A DNA stretch of 64,000 bases from Bugulina stolonifera (taxonomy: Eukaryota; Bryozoa; Gymnolaemata; Cheilostomatida; Bugulidae): positions 5,890,001 to 5,954,000 of the forward strand of contig OW285187.1 of assembly GCA_935421135.1 (NCBI GenBank). The letters are read 5' to 3'. Below are positions 48,669 through 62,600 of this stretch, piece after piece; within the stretch, counting starts at the first letter, position 1; the number at the start of each line of letters is the position of its first letter. Position numbers and translations under genes: made by a program. The notes below the pieces were generated by a model. That model searched no databases. It saw nothing but the letters and a program-made list of their open reading frames with translations, and was not told the origin of the DNA.

Positions 48669-50584
48669 GCTTCAGCTGACAATCTACAACAATATAAACA
48701 AAAGCAATACGGTAACTGACGTTAGACTTTCATATACTTCACCATTTTTTGATACCACATTTTAACTTGGTTCTAAGGTTAATGATAGTATTTCGATAAT
48801 ATTTACGCACAATACCGATACCATCAAATAAGACAACTCCTGCCACATTTATTCAATAGGAAAACAACTCCAAGTATGCATTATCATCATTGCAGTAATC
48901 GCAATCCCAGAGTGTCCATCTAAGAACCATGCAATGTGTCCAACTAATTGCTTACAATCATGTTAAAAATTTATTTTGTAAAATAAAAATCAATTACAGT
49001 GGGTCCGTCCAATGTACCTTATACTCTTATACCTTATACTCATATAATTATATTATATTATTGATTTCTATACCGCCTCCATGGAATCTTTAGTGAGCAG
49101 TCAAGGAGTAGGGAGATAAGTCATCTTGTGCTTGCCGGTCTATGACACTTAATTGCCAAAACGCTGAGCAGGTGCAAAGAGTATCATGTGATCAGTTGTT
49201 AGAAAACTTCGGCTAAAATTTCAATCAGGGGATGAGTTATTAATTCACTATCATAATATGATGATCTCTTCAAAATCACTGGCTCTGGACGTATTTGTCA
49301 TCCAGACTGAAATTTTTTTGTCTATGCCGAGCTGGACATGTAAATAGAATGCCTCAACACAGAATCCTCTGACTGCTTCTACATGGATTGCTAGGGGAGG
49401 GGACCCGACAAACTGGAAGACTTCGACTCCAGTTGAGTCTGCATTATTAGTGAGAAAAAATCAAAATCTCTCTAGATTCACAAACTCACAATGCTTTTAA
49501 TAACTTTTAGGTCTGAATAAATATATTTTCAAGACCTGGTTTTAAAAGAATAATGCAAAATTTTATTTTAAGTTGTTAAAACTTTCTTCTACATCATCAC
49601 TCATCAGGTTTGCTGAAGTGGAGAGTTTACAATAGCTGTTACACAGAATTTCTGCTGTGACATCTGCGTTGACAGGTATGACCTAATACAATTATTTATC
49701 TAATCATGTTCAAATTATTTATTAATGCTTGTTTATAAATTGTACATGTAATGGAGCACTACCAGCCTAGGTAAACTCAAGTTTTTCTATGTCTGCTCCA
49801 AATATGAGAAAAGCAACAAGTTGTGACAGTTATTCGGTTTCATTTTGCACATTCAATCCATATAACAAGACATGCATTGGAATGTTCTGGAATTGATATT
49901 CGAGCAAATTTTGTGAGCTCACCTGACACTTGTTTACTTAAAACCAATGTAGTTATTAGTAGATGATATATCTACATTAGGAAGGGATAATTAGAATTAG
50001 TGTAGGTGTAGTGTTTAATAGCCTCGAAGCTTGCTATAACTTATTATTAATTATTCAGAATTAACAGACATAATATAACAATAATTGTATTCAACATTAG
50101 ATAAAGTACAGTAACAGCAACAGTAATACAGCAACAGTAACGGCAACAGTAACAGTGAAAGCAGCGACAGAGAATACAATCTAGCTTATTGGTAAATAGA
50201 AATGATAGTGTAATATTTTTGTGGGTGTTCGTATGGTCGAGGGACGACCTACTTACACAAGTGGAAGGTCAAAGAGTGGTGCTAGGCCTTCTGCATTACA
50301 TGAAAGATCGACAGGCACTTGTAGTTATACAGCTAACCAAGATGACCCATGTGATCCCGGGTGAATGCCTGTTGCTTGTTACTTGAGAAAGAGTATGTTC
50401 AGTCCTAGTAGGCTGTTCGTGCATCAAGGTTGGAGACCTTATCAGCTGGAACTAACCTGTACTACGAGAGAAGACTCTGTATAAGTCGTACAGAAGCGTC
50501 TTTATTGAGATTCAAGCATCAAGTGAGACAACTAACAGTAGAAAAAGTTGGCTTTATATTATAGTATTCTAACTTTCGGAAAAA

Positions 50585-50650
50585 GGTTCCGGTAAAAGGT
50601 TCTGGTAAAAGGTTCCGGTAAAAGGTTCCGGTAAAAGGTTCCGATAAAAG
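50585..50650. repeat. 13-nt tandem repeat
   Basis: Five copies of GGTTCCGGTAAAA in direct tandem, starting at 50585, 50598, 50611, 50624 and 50637, with single-base variants (CTGG in copy 2, CGAT in copy 5). There are no spacers, so it is a minisatellite and not a CRISPR array. Confidence 0.9.
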
Positions 50651-53600
50651 GCTGATGTAGCGCCGTCTGGAAATTGCACAACAAGATGGAGGCCGGAAGC
50701 CCGAGGCCCGACCTTACATGGGTCAGCCATACAAAATATACTTAAAAACATGTGCAAAATTAATTATAGCACATTCTGAGACGTCGGTTCCAGTTACATA
50801 GGTATAAAAAGGGTATTTATGCTCAGTAATGCACATAACAGGTAAGTATAAGATATGTTTCTGCACAGGCTAGTCAATATACATAAATAATGCGTGAATT
50901 GTTCATGCCAATGCAATGCAGTACGAGTGGCTATATCTATAATGTTATGCTGGCCACTACAATATAGTATAATAATGATAGTGATCATTAGTTTAGTCCA
51001 CTCCAGATAAGACAAATACAAACCACCAGTTTTGCTGGAAAAAACCATATTGATTGTATTGGCATTGTTCCAACTTAGTCCTAAAATAAAGCCTAACAGC
51101 TTTTTTCAGCTATTTTGGAAGCTTTATTATAAGCAGATGAACCCATCACAGTTATGTATTGGTGTAGAAAGTGTACATTTAATTTTTGATCCTCATTTTA
51201 AGTAAGCAAATATGTGTAGAACAAAAATGGTTTTTAATTACCCACAAAGCACATTGTTATGCCATATAGAGCCAGGGTAAGGATTCTTCTATTGTTGTGT
51301 TGATATTAGATGGTGCCACTCAACAGATGAAGCTGCAGGCTTTTATTTTATTATCAATTGAGACAGAACACATACCATTCTGTCCAGCCCTACTTCATAT
51401 TCAGTACAATCAATTATCTAATTGAAGGAAAACACTTATAATGTACATCGCCTTAGGAAGCAGATAATTAAGGCTGACACTGCAAAGGTAAGACAACTCC
51501 AATGTTATCATTGCTGCACATGCTTCTGTAGACTGAAATGAAAGGATTTATGTGTGCATGCCCTATGATATCTTTGTACAGATATATATTGATGATCAAT
51601 AATTTAAAACTTCAAAATTTATATTCACTCATTGAATTCCATACAACATCAGCTTAAAAAATCAGAGCCATATTAAACCTATTAGACTAAAAGATCTAAT
51701 ACCCAACTAATCAATTTTTGGTGCAAATTAAAACAATTGTTGGTCTTCAAATATTTAGAAAGATATAAACATAAATCAACTTGCTGGTAAAAAAAATCTG
51801 CTCTCATCATTGTGAATAACATTGCAGGAAAATATTTTTCTGACAGTATCAATAAACACCTTCAAGCCAATAAGTTAATAAAATTTCCCAGCAGCACATT
51901 TCAGTTGAGCAACACCTGTGATAAAATTAAACATTTAAACTGCAAGTAGTGCAGGTTCTCTGCCTGTGGGGGAAGTTTGAAGGACATGAATAACTAAAGT
52001 AATGGTTTAGGCCACAATGGATTCGAGTACAATACAGTTTCCAATGTGGTATATAAGCCTAGCATATATGAAACACTTGATAGGCACTTCACTGTACTTA
52101 CCCTGACCACATAAGCACACTTGTCAAAAAATTATGTTAAATAAATTCAACCAAACTGCATTCTATGCTATTAAATAAAGCATATACTCATCAACTTCAA
52201 CCTTTCAGAATAATCAAGCAGCTTTTAGTTAAAAGTCTCCTGGACTTTTCTCAGGCTGCTTTTGAATATCAGGTGGGGGTTGTGGAATACTACTCTTATT
52301 TTAGGGACCAATAATTATGGTTTCTCCATAGAGTGAGATTTGATGTTTTTACAACTTTACTCTTCCAGTAAATAAAAAGTTTCCATATGTTTGAACCAGC
52401 TAGTTTCTCCCCAGTGACTCAACCAGAGTTTAATGAAACCATAGAATTACCTCCCCTTCTATTAGCTAAACTACCAAGGAATAAGGCTAATCAAATACCA
52501 AGATACAACCAACTACTCTGAATTTTTGTCAGCTGAAATAATGGGTTAGTGCTTCAAAATTTCAGTTACTCCTTGTTTCTGACCCCTTCACTGCTGGGAC
52601 TTGTGGGAAAACATTATAACCACCAATAGCTTGGTGGCACTCTCCAGGTAGATGTTTCCCATGGCTATTCTAATCAGAGGTCTGGTGAAATTAAAGATAA
52701 CACTGCCTACACAAATGACTTTCCAGTAACAAATGTACCACAGCTGAGCATAACAGTAAACAGTGTCATGCAATAGTACAAAGCCTGTCCTCAGAGGCCT
52801 TGGCTACCTGTACACCCTGATTGGATTATACACACATAGATTAGGATAGCATTTCATTACCATACCTGTCCCATCTTTGAATGTCTACAGTAACGTAACA
52901 TGCTACTGGCACATTATCTACTACAATAGTGCTGTTTTCACAAGACATAATGCATCACACCCTAGCTTTACCACTCTTTGGTGCAGCCTAATGGCTATAC
53001 TAATGCCTATATAAATATGAATAATAAATATCTATAAATTCTGACTTTCAATCCAATCTAAATTGATGACAGAAGAAAATTAGAGACAGCAGATCAGCAG
53101 CAAGAGGCCAGATCAGACCTTGGGGTTGAGGGGCTTGTTATAGCACCCCTAAGTATAAGAGAAACTTATGGAATATAGGCTACTGTGTAATATCTGACAC
53201 CTATTCCACTTCTCACTTGCTAAGTTTACTATCAGAGTACAATAAGTACACACATTTCCCCCTGCCAATCTAGAATTTGTTTAGTGTTAATTAGTAGAAA
53301 AATAAATTGTAAGCAGTGCTATGCAGTATTAATGCCAGTCATAGCTCCAGTAGCAGTTGTATTCTCTTTACCACCAAGACCAGCAGATACATCTCATACC
53401 AGAGTTTCCTTTAGAGATGTCGGTGGGACCTACTGCTTAATTCAGATAAAAACCAATTGTATAAACTCTATGTATTGCGATGCTAGGTAGAATTTATTTT
53501 TCTAAGAGAGTGAAAAGTATGACTAGCAGATGAAGGTCTGTAACGCAATGTAATTCTGAACAATTGAGCTTAATTATATAGGCCTTTTCTGAAGTAATTC

Positions 53601-56206
53601 ATGTACTTTTCTTAGACTAGTGTTGGTATGATCATTATAGAATACAACACCTCACCCCATTGGTTAGAAGATGGAGGGAAAAGACTTTCTCTATAATTAA
53701 CATATATATCATAAATATCACAGAAGACAAACCAGTTTCACTAAGACCTTCTAAACCTACACTACATGCATTTAACCAGTAGACTTAGTATTGGAATAAA
53801 AGACACACATAGTAGCATTATTCGACAGGAGGAGAGCAGCTATTTACCACAAGCAGAGGAGTGCCAGTAAATGTTCACAAGTACTTGCCAAGTACTTGCC
53901 AAGGGTCCAGATAAGGTTTTTGTGTCTGTTGCTACTAATTTTCCAACCACCCTGACTTTTTACCTCAAAACTCAACATGCAACCTAAAATAAGTCATTTA
54001 CATTGAAGTAAATAGAACTAAAATAGATAATTTTGATACTTTTTAGAGAAAGTTTTTTTCTAATAATATACAATCAAACTATGTTCAGGGATTCTGGCAC
54101 CTGTCCAGCGATTTTGAGCAGGCAAGTTACTCCAAGAAGAGTTGTAGCCCCAGTGAAGATATCAAATGAGACCTTTAATTTGTATCAATACAAGATCTGG
54201 TCTCAGGTGGTGTGCTCAAGCATGCTGAAGCCATATCTATTTTTCTTCAAGCTTATGCTTTGCTGCTCTACTTGAATGATTTTGTACACAAAACATCTAC
54301 AATCTAGCTTGCAGATGCTTTACTATTAACGAATCATTCATAATTTTGGAGTTGTGACCCCATTGTTAATTGAGTCTTGCAAACCACTCTGTAAGGAACT
54401 GTGATGACATTGAAGGATGTAATGTAATAAGATAATTGTCAGGTAAATAATGTTCTGTTATTGAAGGAACGCTGATTGGATCAAGGACAAAATATGATGT
54501 CACTCTCTAATTGAGTTTGAGGGTCTGCAGGACAACCACCCGAGCAGGACTGCGACCGCTTACGTACGAAATAAGTAAGAAATACATGTAGTGGTGAAAT
54601 GTTGGAGAGCAGGCCTAATAGGTTTTCTTGCTGTATTTAATATTTTCTGATTACCTTGATATGGCACAAAGTTAAATATAGGCCTAATAGCAATATTTAA
54701 TTCCTTCCAGTGGGTATAATGGGCATACCAGTAAATAATGTAAATATGTACATGTGACAAGAATGAGAAACCTGGCATGTCACCTTGTGATACTCATTAC
54801 TACTATTAATTAGCCTGTGGTCATTGTATGTAGAGACCCCAGTCTGATTTCTTCTGGGTAAATTAATAGCCTGCTATGATCTATATTGGTAGATCATTGC
54901 ATCACAGTAAATAAAGGATTGCCTTTTTAATATTTTACCATCTCCAAGTGATGCATGTCATTAAATTAAATTGTGGTTTTAAAGATTAGAGTTAATTATT
55001 ATTGGTCAAAAATTTCAAGTAGCAGTCTATTGTTTCATGTTAGATAGACTTTTGGCATGTGCATGTCACACATGGGGTATACTATTGTTTAGCAGGTGGC
55101 CAGTAAAATCATACATATTACTACTACACTATATAATGTATGGCTACACTATATCGTACATTAAATAGGTAATACATGTATATTTAATTACCTCTTTACT
55201 AGTACTATTGCATGCAGTTTACCACCTCAGCATGCATTTTTCAAAAAGCATAAATCTGAAAATCCAAACTAGAGTATGAAGTTACTAGCTAAAGGCTGTG
55301 ATGCATCCCCCCCCCCCCATAGCTTTAAATAGCATGAAACACAGGTTATTACAGATGATATAAATTCATTTAAAGCAAGATATAAAGAGCTAGATGTAAG
55401 CCTATAAGATTAGATTCAATTTCTAGAAACTAAAAGCAAGTGTCAAATTATAGTCCTAATACACCAAGAACTAATTATTTGGGAGCATAGCCTGGGTTTT
55501 CAAGTTCAAGTTCTATTCCTTGTGGTAGTTATTATATAACAACAACAGTTGGTCCCAGGGATACTGGATTATTACAAATGATTTGAGCAGAGTCATTAGT
55601 GATAATCCAGTTACTATTATATATAGGCACTACAGTCTATGTGTACTTAGATGTACTCCAGTGTCATTAGACCATGAGTAATAAGAATTGACCATGTAAG
55701 ATAGTGTAATGGGATTGTTGGTAAATGACAGGTGTACAGCTATAATTTGTATCTTTGTACATGAGAATTGAGTTGAGTTTTGAAGAAAATGTAGCAATTT
55801 GTACCTGGATAACTAGAGTGGCAATACATGTATTTATGTTTGGACTACAATAATTACAGTGTAGCATACATGCAACATATTAATATGTAGTATTATCAAA
55901 AGTAGAGTTGAACTGCTTCGAAAATTCTCATACCCCTATTAGAAGAATTTGTACATTTTTGTATATAAAATATTATTTAGATTAATTATAATAATTACAT
56001 TTTGGGTAGAAAACCAAATAGAATAATAGGAGACTGTAGATACAGAGCAGTAGTGTGTATATATTGTCTCAAGGACAAAAGTATAATAGAGTTTGAGTAC
56101 TGTGTGCTAGAATAAAGGCCTCTTTACCAGAGGTCTAGTTTGTGGGAGGAGCTAATAGATGTATATAATACTATGACTTCTTGTGACACTAGACACTGTT
56201 CTGTTC

Positions 56207-56218
56207 CTATATATAACC
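56207..56218 (+). promoter_or_regulatory. TATA box of FOXA
   Basis: The string CCTATATATAACC lies about 85 bp upstream of the FOXA start codon, a suitable distance for a TATA box with a short 5' UTR. No Inr element could be placed with confidence. Confidence 0.45.
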
Positions 56219-56299
56219 AATACCTCTCCTACTCCTCAGTCATTGTACATGTTACTAGAGACTGGTTGGTAGTTGTTATCTCGGCCCTTATCATCCGAG

Positions 56300-59200
56300 A
56301 TGCATTTAAATGACGATCAATCTACGTTTGAGAGCAGAATGAGCATGTTACAACAGCAGCAAGCTAAGTCATCATACGCAACTGTTGGGGATATGCAGAT
56401 GTCTGTAGCCAACACTACCGCTATGCCTGTTTATAGTTCTATGGCAGCATATACACCACAGGTGGCAGCACCAATGCATACAGCTATGCATCCGCAGATG
56501 TACTCAGGTAAGACAAGACAATGTATAGCTCTACTTTAGATGGACATCCATGATCTTAATTTGTTTTTTTCATTTAAATCTGTTAGCCTTTCATTGAACT
56601 CTACGTTTGATGCCAGGTAGAAATATTGTTTATTAAATTGTTTGTAATAACAGTTTGATCAAGTGGTACAAAAGTGCCTTATATAGTTCTAAAATTTGTT
56701 TGGAAATTTACTTATTGTAGCTATTTGGTAAATAATTTTAGACATGCAATCTTTTTAACAATCCTACTATTTAGTCACAACTGTTATAGGGGTACATGCA
56801 TATAAAGGGTCTAGATGATTATTTTCCTTACTTATCCTGTAATTCCGTCTAAAATTGGGATTTGCTTCCATTATTGTTACCAAAGTCTCGTCTGTGGATA
56901 TAATGTTGTATAATTCTTATATTTTTAGGAAATTTCCTAACTCTAACCGGTACACAATCATAGCTGCTAAGCTCTGCATGTGCTCATCTTGATTTTACCT
57001 TGATACAAGTTCTGTAACAGAAATACTTTTTGAATTAATAATTAAGACCAGCCAATTAATGCATGTAGCTGAGATTAGCATTCCTAAAAGTACAAATTCT
57101 TGTTTTGATTTAAATGATAATCCATCAACCTGCAATAAAACCGAATCCACTGTCCACCAATTTAAAGTATCAGTATTTTTGTACTTTTCAACTAGACCAC
57201 ACTGCTAACTACTAGTTATGTAGAATGTTAAAATAGTGGTGATTGTTGTTCACATACCATCAACTATGATATTAGCAGCAAGTTGATGCAGGTGCTTGCT
57301 TCAGATAGTTCAACTGATTTAAGAATTAATTTGACATTAGAATATATAAAGCTCAAGTGGAATGGAGAATTATTCTATTCATAGAACTAATGCTCATTCA
57401 AATTTAATTTCGTATCATAAAAATCAGGTGGGTAGGCAATAGACATTACCTGCTTGAGGTTGTCTTGTGGTGTCATGGAGGTAGAGCCTATACACATACC
57501 TCTAACATGCTACTTTAGATACCATTTACTAGGTGGTCACATTGATTGACATTTTGTAGTATTTCTACACAATATAAAATATATATTCTACTATATACGT
57601 GTATCTAGAAATAAATCATTTCACATTCTCTTTAGAGTATTAATCCACTAGTTATATAATTGTTGTAATTCCTCCGACTAGAAAAAAAGAAAAATTTCAA
57701 CCCATTAAATTCAACTCGTTTTATTAACTTTCAACTTTAAATCCTGAACTGCCTTCAACAAAATTAGTACCCAGGCAAGAAATACATGTACTAATTTAGG
57801 ATTGCTCTGGACTTCCAATTTAATTTCATCTTTACCCTCATGTGATGAAACACACGCATCCCTGATTGAGCTGGCTTTTAGTAGCTAAGCAAGCCATGTC
57901 ATAAAATGCTTGGAGGCAGTATGCTGTATATACCTGTATAGATATCACAAATGTCCTTTCAGGCTCCTTAATTGCTAGTATGTTTTTTTAGCATTATCTG
58001 CTTCAGTATTGAGATGTATGCAGGACTAATTCAGCGTTTAATCATCGGCCAGAAGGAAGATCGCAGATAGTCAATAGCCTCTATTCACTGCTTTTGTGTC
58101 CTATAAAAACAGCTATTAGTTTGTGTAGAAAATAAGTGGGGACCCGTGAGGGACATACAACTAATCCTCAGGGCTTTGCAAAGAAGCAAAATTTTAGCCC
58201 CCAATAGATAGAATAAAAATGTGTCAGTCCGTTAAGCAACTGTTTTTCTTTGTGTTTTGTGCTACATTCACATTCAGAGCAGTTGGTATTTGTGTAAAGG
58301 CTATCTCTTCAATCCTAATGCTACTATTAAAATAAAAAATATCAACTTTACTGTCACTCCTTGAGTGACTCATAAATTCGTTATCAGTATGATTCTCTAC
58401 TCCACCTTCTAGAAAATGAGTGTGATCATCTTCAGATTAAGTCATGTTCTGTTAAATTATGTTTTTCTATGGCATACAGAGACAATATTTGATGAAATTT
58501 TGTATTTTATTTATTTCTAGACAACATAATATTTGTTATGTAATTTCCATACTTCATTGTTAACTAATAATAATATCACATTGTTATTTATTATTTTTAG
58601 GAATGAATATGGGTGGACATATGAATACAATGACACAGATGGGAGCAATGCCTCCAATGCATGCTGGGCCCATGTCACCGATGAATCAAGGTGTGATGTC
58701 CCCTATGAGAATGGACATGAACAGAGCACAGGCAATAAATAGAGCAAGAGAAAAGACATATCGACGATCGTACACACACGCTAAACCTCCATATAGTTAC
58801 ATCTCTCTCATCACAATGTCCATCCAACAGAGTGGTAACAAGATGTGTACGCTTAGTGAAATATATCAATTTATTATGGACCTTTTCCCGTTCTACCGAC
58901 AAAATCAACAAAGATGGCAAAATTCAATTCGACATTCGTTAAGTTTTAATGATTGTTTTGTCAAAGTTCCACGTACACCTGATAGACCTGGTAAGGGTAG
59001 TTATTGGACACTCCATCCAGACTCGGGAAATATGTTTGAAAACGGCTGTTATTTACGTCGACAGAAACGGTTTAAGGTGGCCGGTAGGAAAGGAGATAAA
59101 GGAAGTGAAGGTGGGGACGATGACATGGAGAGTGGAGAGGAAGATGATGGAGAATATGAGCCTGCCGATATCAAACCAAACACTGGAGAGGAACAAACAT

Positions 59201-59607
59201 CTCCAAATGTCAAGGTCGAATCTCCTAATGGTCAACAGACGCAACCAAAAACAGAAGAGCAGCAACAGAGTGAAGTAGCACCTACACAGAACCAGCCCGG
59301 CCCACCACCAACACACATGCTGCCACATCTAACCCATGACCCACAGCAGCAGCTTTATCTACCGCATCTCACACATCCAGGCATGAACAATTTCTCTCAT
59401 CCATTCTCCATAAATAGTCTTATGAATCCTGAAGCCAAAATAGATATGAAAATGTACACTCCAGAGACGATGCAATATCCATATGCAGGCATGGTGGCAC
59501 CAGTCGCAGATAGCAAAGATATAAATGGAATGGTATCTCAAGCAGACTATTATAGGAATGTTGGCCAACCGTATATGCCACACAGCACGAGTGTTAGTGC
59601 CCTATAG
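56300..59607 (+). CDS. FOXA: FOXA (HNF3-type) forkhead transcription factor
   Basis: Exons 56300-56507 and 58601-59607, a phase-1 GT-AG intron of 2.1 kb, 404 aa. FOXA proteins are pioneer factors of endoderm and foregut. The Met- and Gln-rich N-terminus leads to a forkhead domain at about 131-228: [60 protein letters not shown] and [14 protein letters not shown]. The [14 protein letters not shown] entry and the [14 protein letters not shown] exit are diagnostic of class A. An acidic stretch follows (about 240-260). HPFSINSLM (336-344) is the conserved FOXA region III with an eh1-like Groucho-binding core, and [12 protein letters not shown] near the end resembles the C-terminal region II. Substitutions such as CTLSE for the usual leucine and GSYWT for GSFWT are mild. 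The start ATG lies in frame 9 codons after an upstream non-ATG open stretch. Poly(A) signals at 60283 and 60292. Confidence 0.93.
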
Positions 59608-62600
59608 ACACCAAACGTGTATCTCTCTCTAGGCTTGTTGGTTAACCATGACATATATTATTCCACTCTACGCATTCCAAGTACAGATCTCTGCAAATAG
59701 TTATATTTCCACTGAACTATGCTCGAGATTTTGTTTGCTTCAAACCAAAAATTTCCAGACATGATATTAAATATATACGTATATAATATAGTATATACAT
59801 GTATATACTATGGGCTTGTGGCTCGATTTATTTGGCAGAATTTAGATTGTTACTTAGGCTATAGGCCTAATAGTTGTTATTTGAATATTTTTTGTACATA
59901 CCCTAAAATATGTAGACCTTTGTTCGTGTGATATTTAATTTGCATTTTGTTGTTATTGCGAACCTTGTTAGACCATTGGAAGCTCTAATATATATTTATA
60001 TTATATTATCATTATTTTCTAATGTAACATTCTCTATGGCTGCCGTGTCAATCAAAACTTGTACATAAAGTCAATTTAATACGAGATTTAAGACAATCAG
60101 TTGTAGGCACCAAAGTGGAATATGATCACTATCGTTTTGTTATTTTCCATGACCTTTCCAAGTCGAAAGAAATTTTGGGAGTTCTTCAGTAGTACGCAGC
60201 AGCACCTTCAGTGCCACATTTTAGAACGATATTATTTTGTATTACTGACCTAATAGGAGTGATATTTTTTTCTAATATATAAAATAAAATCAATAAAAGA
60301 AACAGATAAGGGATCTTATATCTAATTTAATTGTATTCCTCCAGAATACACATCTACAGATCCTAAAACACACCCCAGTATCATCAAACTGTAGGCCACA
60401 GCATACTGCTGTATCTAAAGGTGTAATTTTTTATGGCAGTGGGCCAATGCATTCACAGTTTAAGTGGCTGAACTTTGCACAGTGATTATAATATCACACA
60501 TTGTGCTATTTCAATCGGATATTTTGTATAATAACAGAGTGATCCCACAGTAAGGAATGACTTGTACCCAAGACATATCAACTTGGTCATTTTGGTGAAA
60601 TAGTGAGTTTTTATCAATTATTGAAGATTTTGTGATGAATGATAACGACTAGATATTCATTTACTCACTGCTAGTTAGAATGGAAGGCCTAGGTGATTCA
60701 ATTAATGACATTATCAAACTGTCCAACTGAACTACCAAAGGCTTATCACAAGTGATGCAATCTTTGCCCTTTGATTTGGTATATAATACGTGGAGACGGC
60801 ACCTGGGTTATCACTAGCACTGAGTCAGTAAATCCTTACTTTCTTGGTGTCAGTGCAGTTTGCTTAGTCAGTTGTGAGTCAGCTCAAGTGTCAGCATATC
60901 TATTGCTATACTCTTTGGTGTTTTGAGGAAAGAAATAAAGTTACTCAGCTATACATGACTACTGTTAATACAAATAGTAAACGATTTGAAAATAATCGAA
61001 AATACGTTGCCAGGAGAAAAGTAAAAGTCATATCAGAATTGTATCAGTTTTAGAAAGTTTATGCTAAAGTATGATAGTAACCTTCACTTTCCTGACATTT
61101 GCAGTAAGTAAGAAGGCACACAAAGGGTCAGCATTATAGCGCCTTAGATCCTAATTATAAATTCTAGTAGATGTGCTTGCAAGCTACACTTGATCCTAGT
61201 TTATTAGATGAATGAGTTACTTTATGTCCTACAACTGGGTCTATCATACATTCATTTTTGCTATAGTGGCTGAAAGAAAATGGATTATTTAAAAGGTGCC
61301 AAAGTTTATTGTTTCTGTAGGGTGACACATCATGCAAGGTGGTCTGTAGCTGCTGATGCCTTACGCTTGGCATACTTTTTATATACAAGACACGTGCAGA
61401 GATGACACTATGCCAGTTGACATTGCTCGTCAAATATTTACATGGTACATACTTGAACCATCTCGGTTTCATCTAGTTAAACATTGGCATCATATATGTG
61501 TGTATGTTGAACAAGTTAGGGTGGTGGTGATAAGATAGTGTGGAGATAGCTGAACACAATACTCATACACCACAAGAGTTGATCATTCAGCCATTTCTAT
61601 TCCCCTAAATTCATTCTTATCTATTATAGTATGAGCCAAGCAATGCTGTATAAATATATTATACACCCTTGACTTGTTTGCTATCATCAATTTTCAAGTC
61701 AGTGGCAGTCACTGTGTATGGCTATTACTATTGCTATTGCAAAATCAAATAGAATGTGTAGGGCCAGTGGTGCTAGGAAAGTTTAGTGTTTAAAAATTGA
61801 AAATATATTTAGGAATATTCTAAGTGGTTTGGTATCGAAGTTAGAATGATCCATCACTGGGGCATCATTTGCACCACTGTTCAGCAGCAGATAGTGTTTC
61901 CTATGACTTGTGAGTGTGACAGTAATTCTGCTACAACCTGATAGTGTTCTACTAATATAATATATTAGGTATAGCATTCTGGTAGAATGATTATGCAATA
62001 AAATTACAAATTTTAAAAAGTCATGCAATGGACTATGACTTCTTTATGGCGTATTGCAATGTCAACTTTATAGGGGCAATCTATAATATATTATGCTTTA
62101 TTATAATTGTGCAATGTTGGTAATAGGCAAATCTAAAAAGCGAGAAAATACTACATTTGGAGGGATAAGTTGTTTTGGATCAGTAGAAAGTTTTCCTAAC
62201 AAAACAGATATAGTCTTTGAATATCTGACAGGTTATCCCGAGCCTTGCGTGCCTAATTTAGAGCATAGACTTATCTCTAGTAGATATTATTTTTATAAAA
62301 ACCTTCTTCTAAGGACAATAAGTCAGTATCAGGTTACGGTAAAACAGATTCAATGCACAGGTGACAAAAATAATTGAATAAATGTAGTTAAAATCTTATT
62401 CAATTCTAGATTGAATAATATTGTGGGACAAAAATCACCCGTAGTGGGACTATTCAAGAATAACACAAGTACCTTTTGTTTGAGTAAATTCACAAGATTG
62501 AATAGATGATGAAAACTCTCACAATAATACAGCTAATCTAAAACATCATTATGATAATCATAGCTGTGCTTTGGTAAAATTAATGGAACTTTACTATCGG

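Larger units (their letters stand above)
48669..56299. other. 7.6-kb gene-free region upstream of FOXA
   Basis: No exon was recognised. It is the shared 5' side of STN1 (minus) and FOXA (plus), so it may hold distal FOXA control elements. It also has an AACAGT-type simple repeat at 50105-50160, a 13-nt tandem repeat at 50585-50650, related GACAACTCC-containing words near 48830, 48861 and 51491, and a C run at about 55308-55318. Confidence 0.5.

Noticed and set aside
50585..50650. CRISPR-like array
   Set aside because: The 13-nt units are in direct tandem without spacers, and the genome is eukaryotic.
53878..53902. Tandem ACTTGCCAAGT words as a regulatory repeat
   Set aside because: Only two short copies and no further context; not distinguishable from chance.
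62093..62377. 94-codon open frame downstream of FOXA
   Set aside because: No recognisable motif, no splice context and composition close to random AT-rich sequence.
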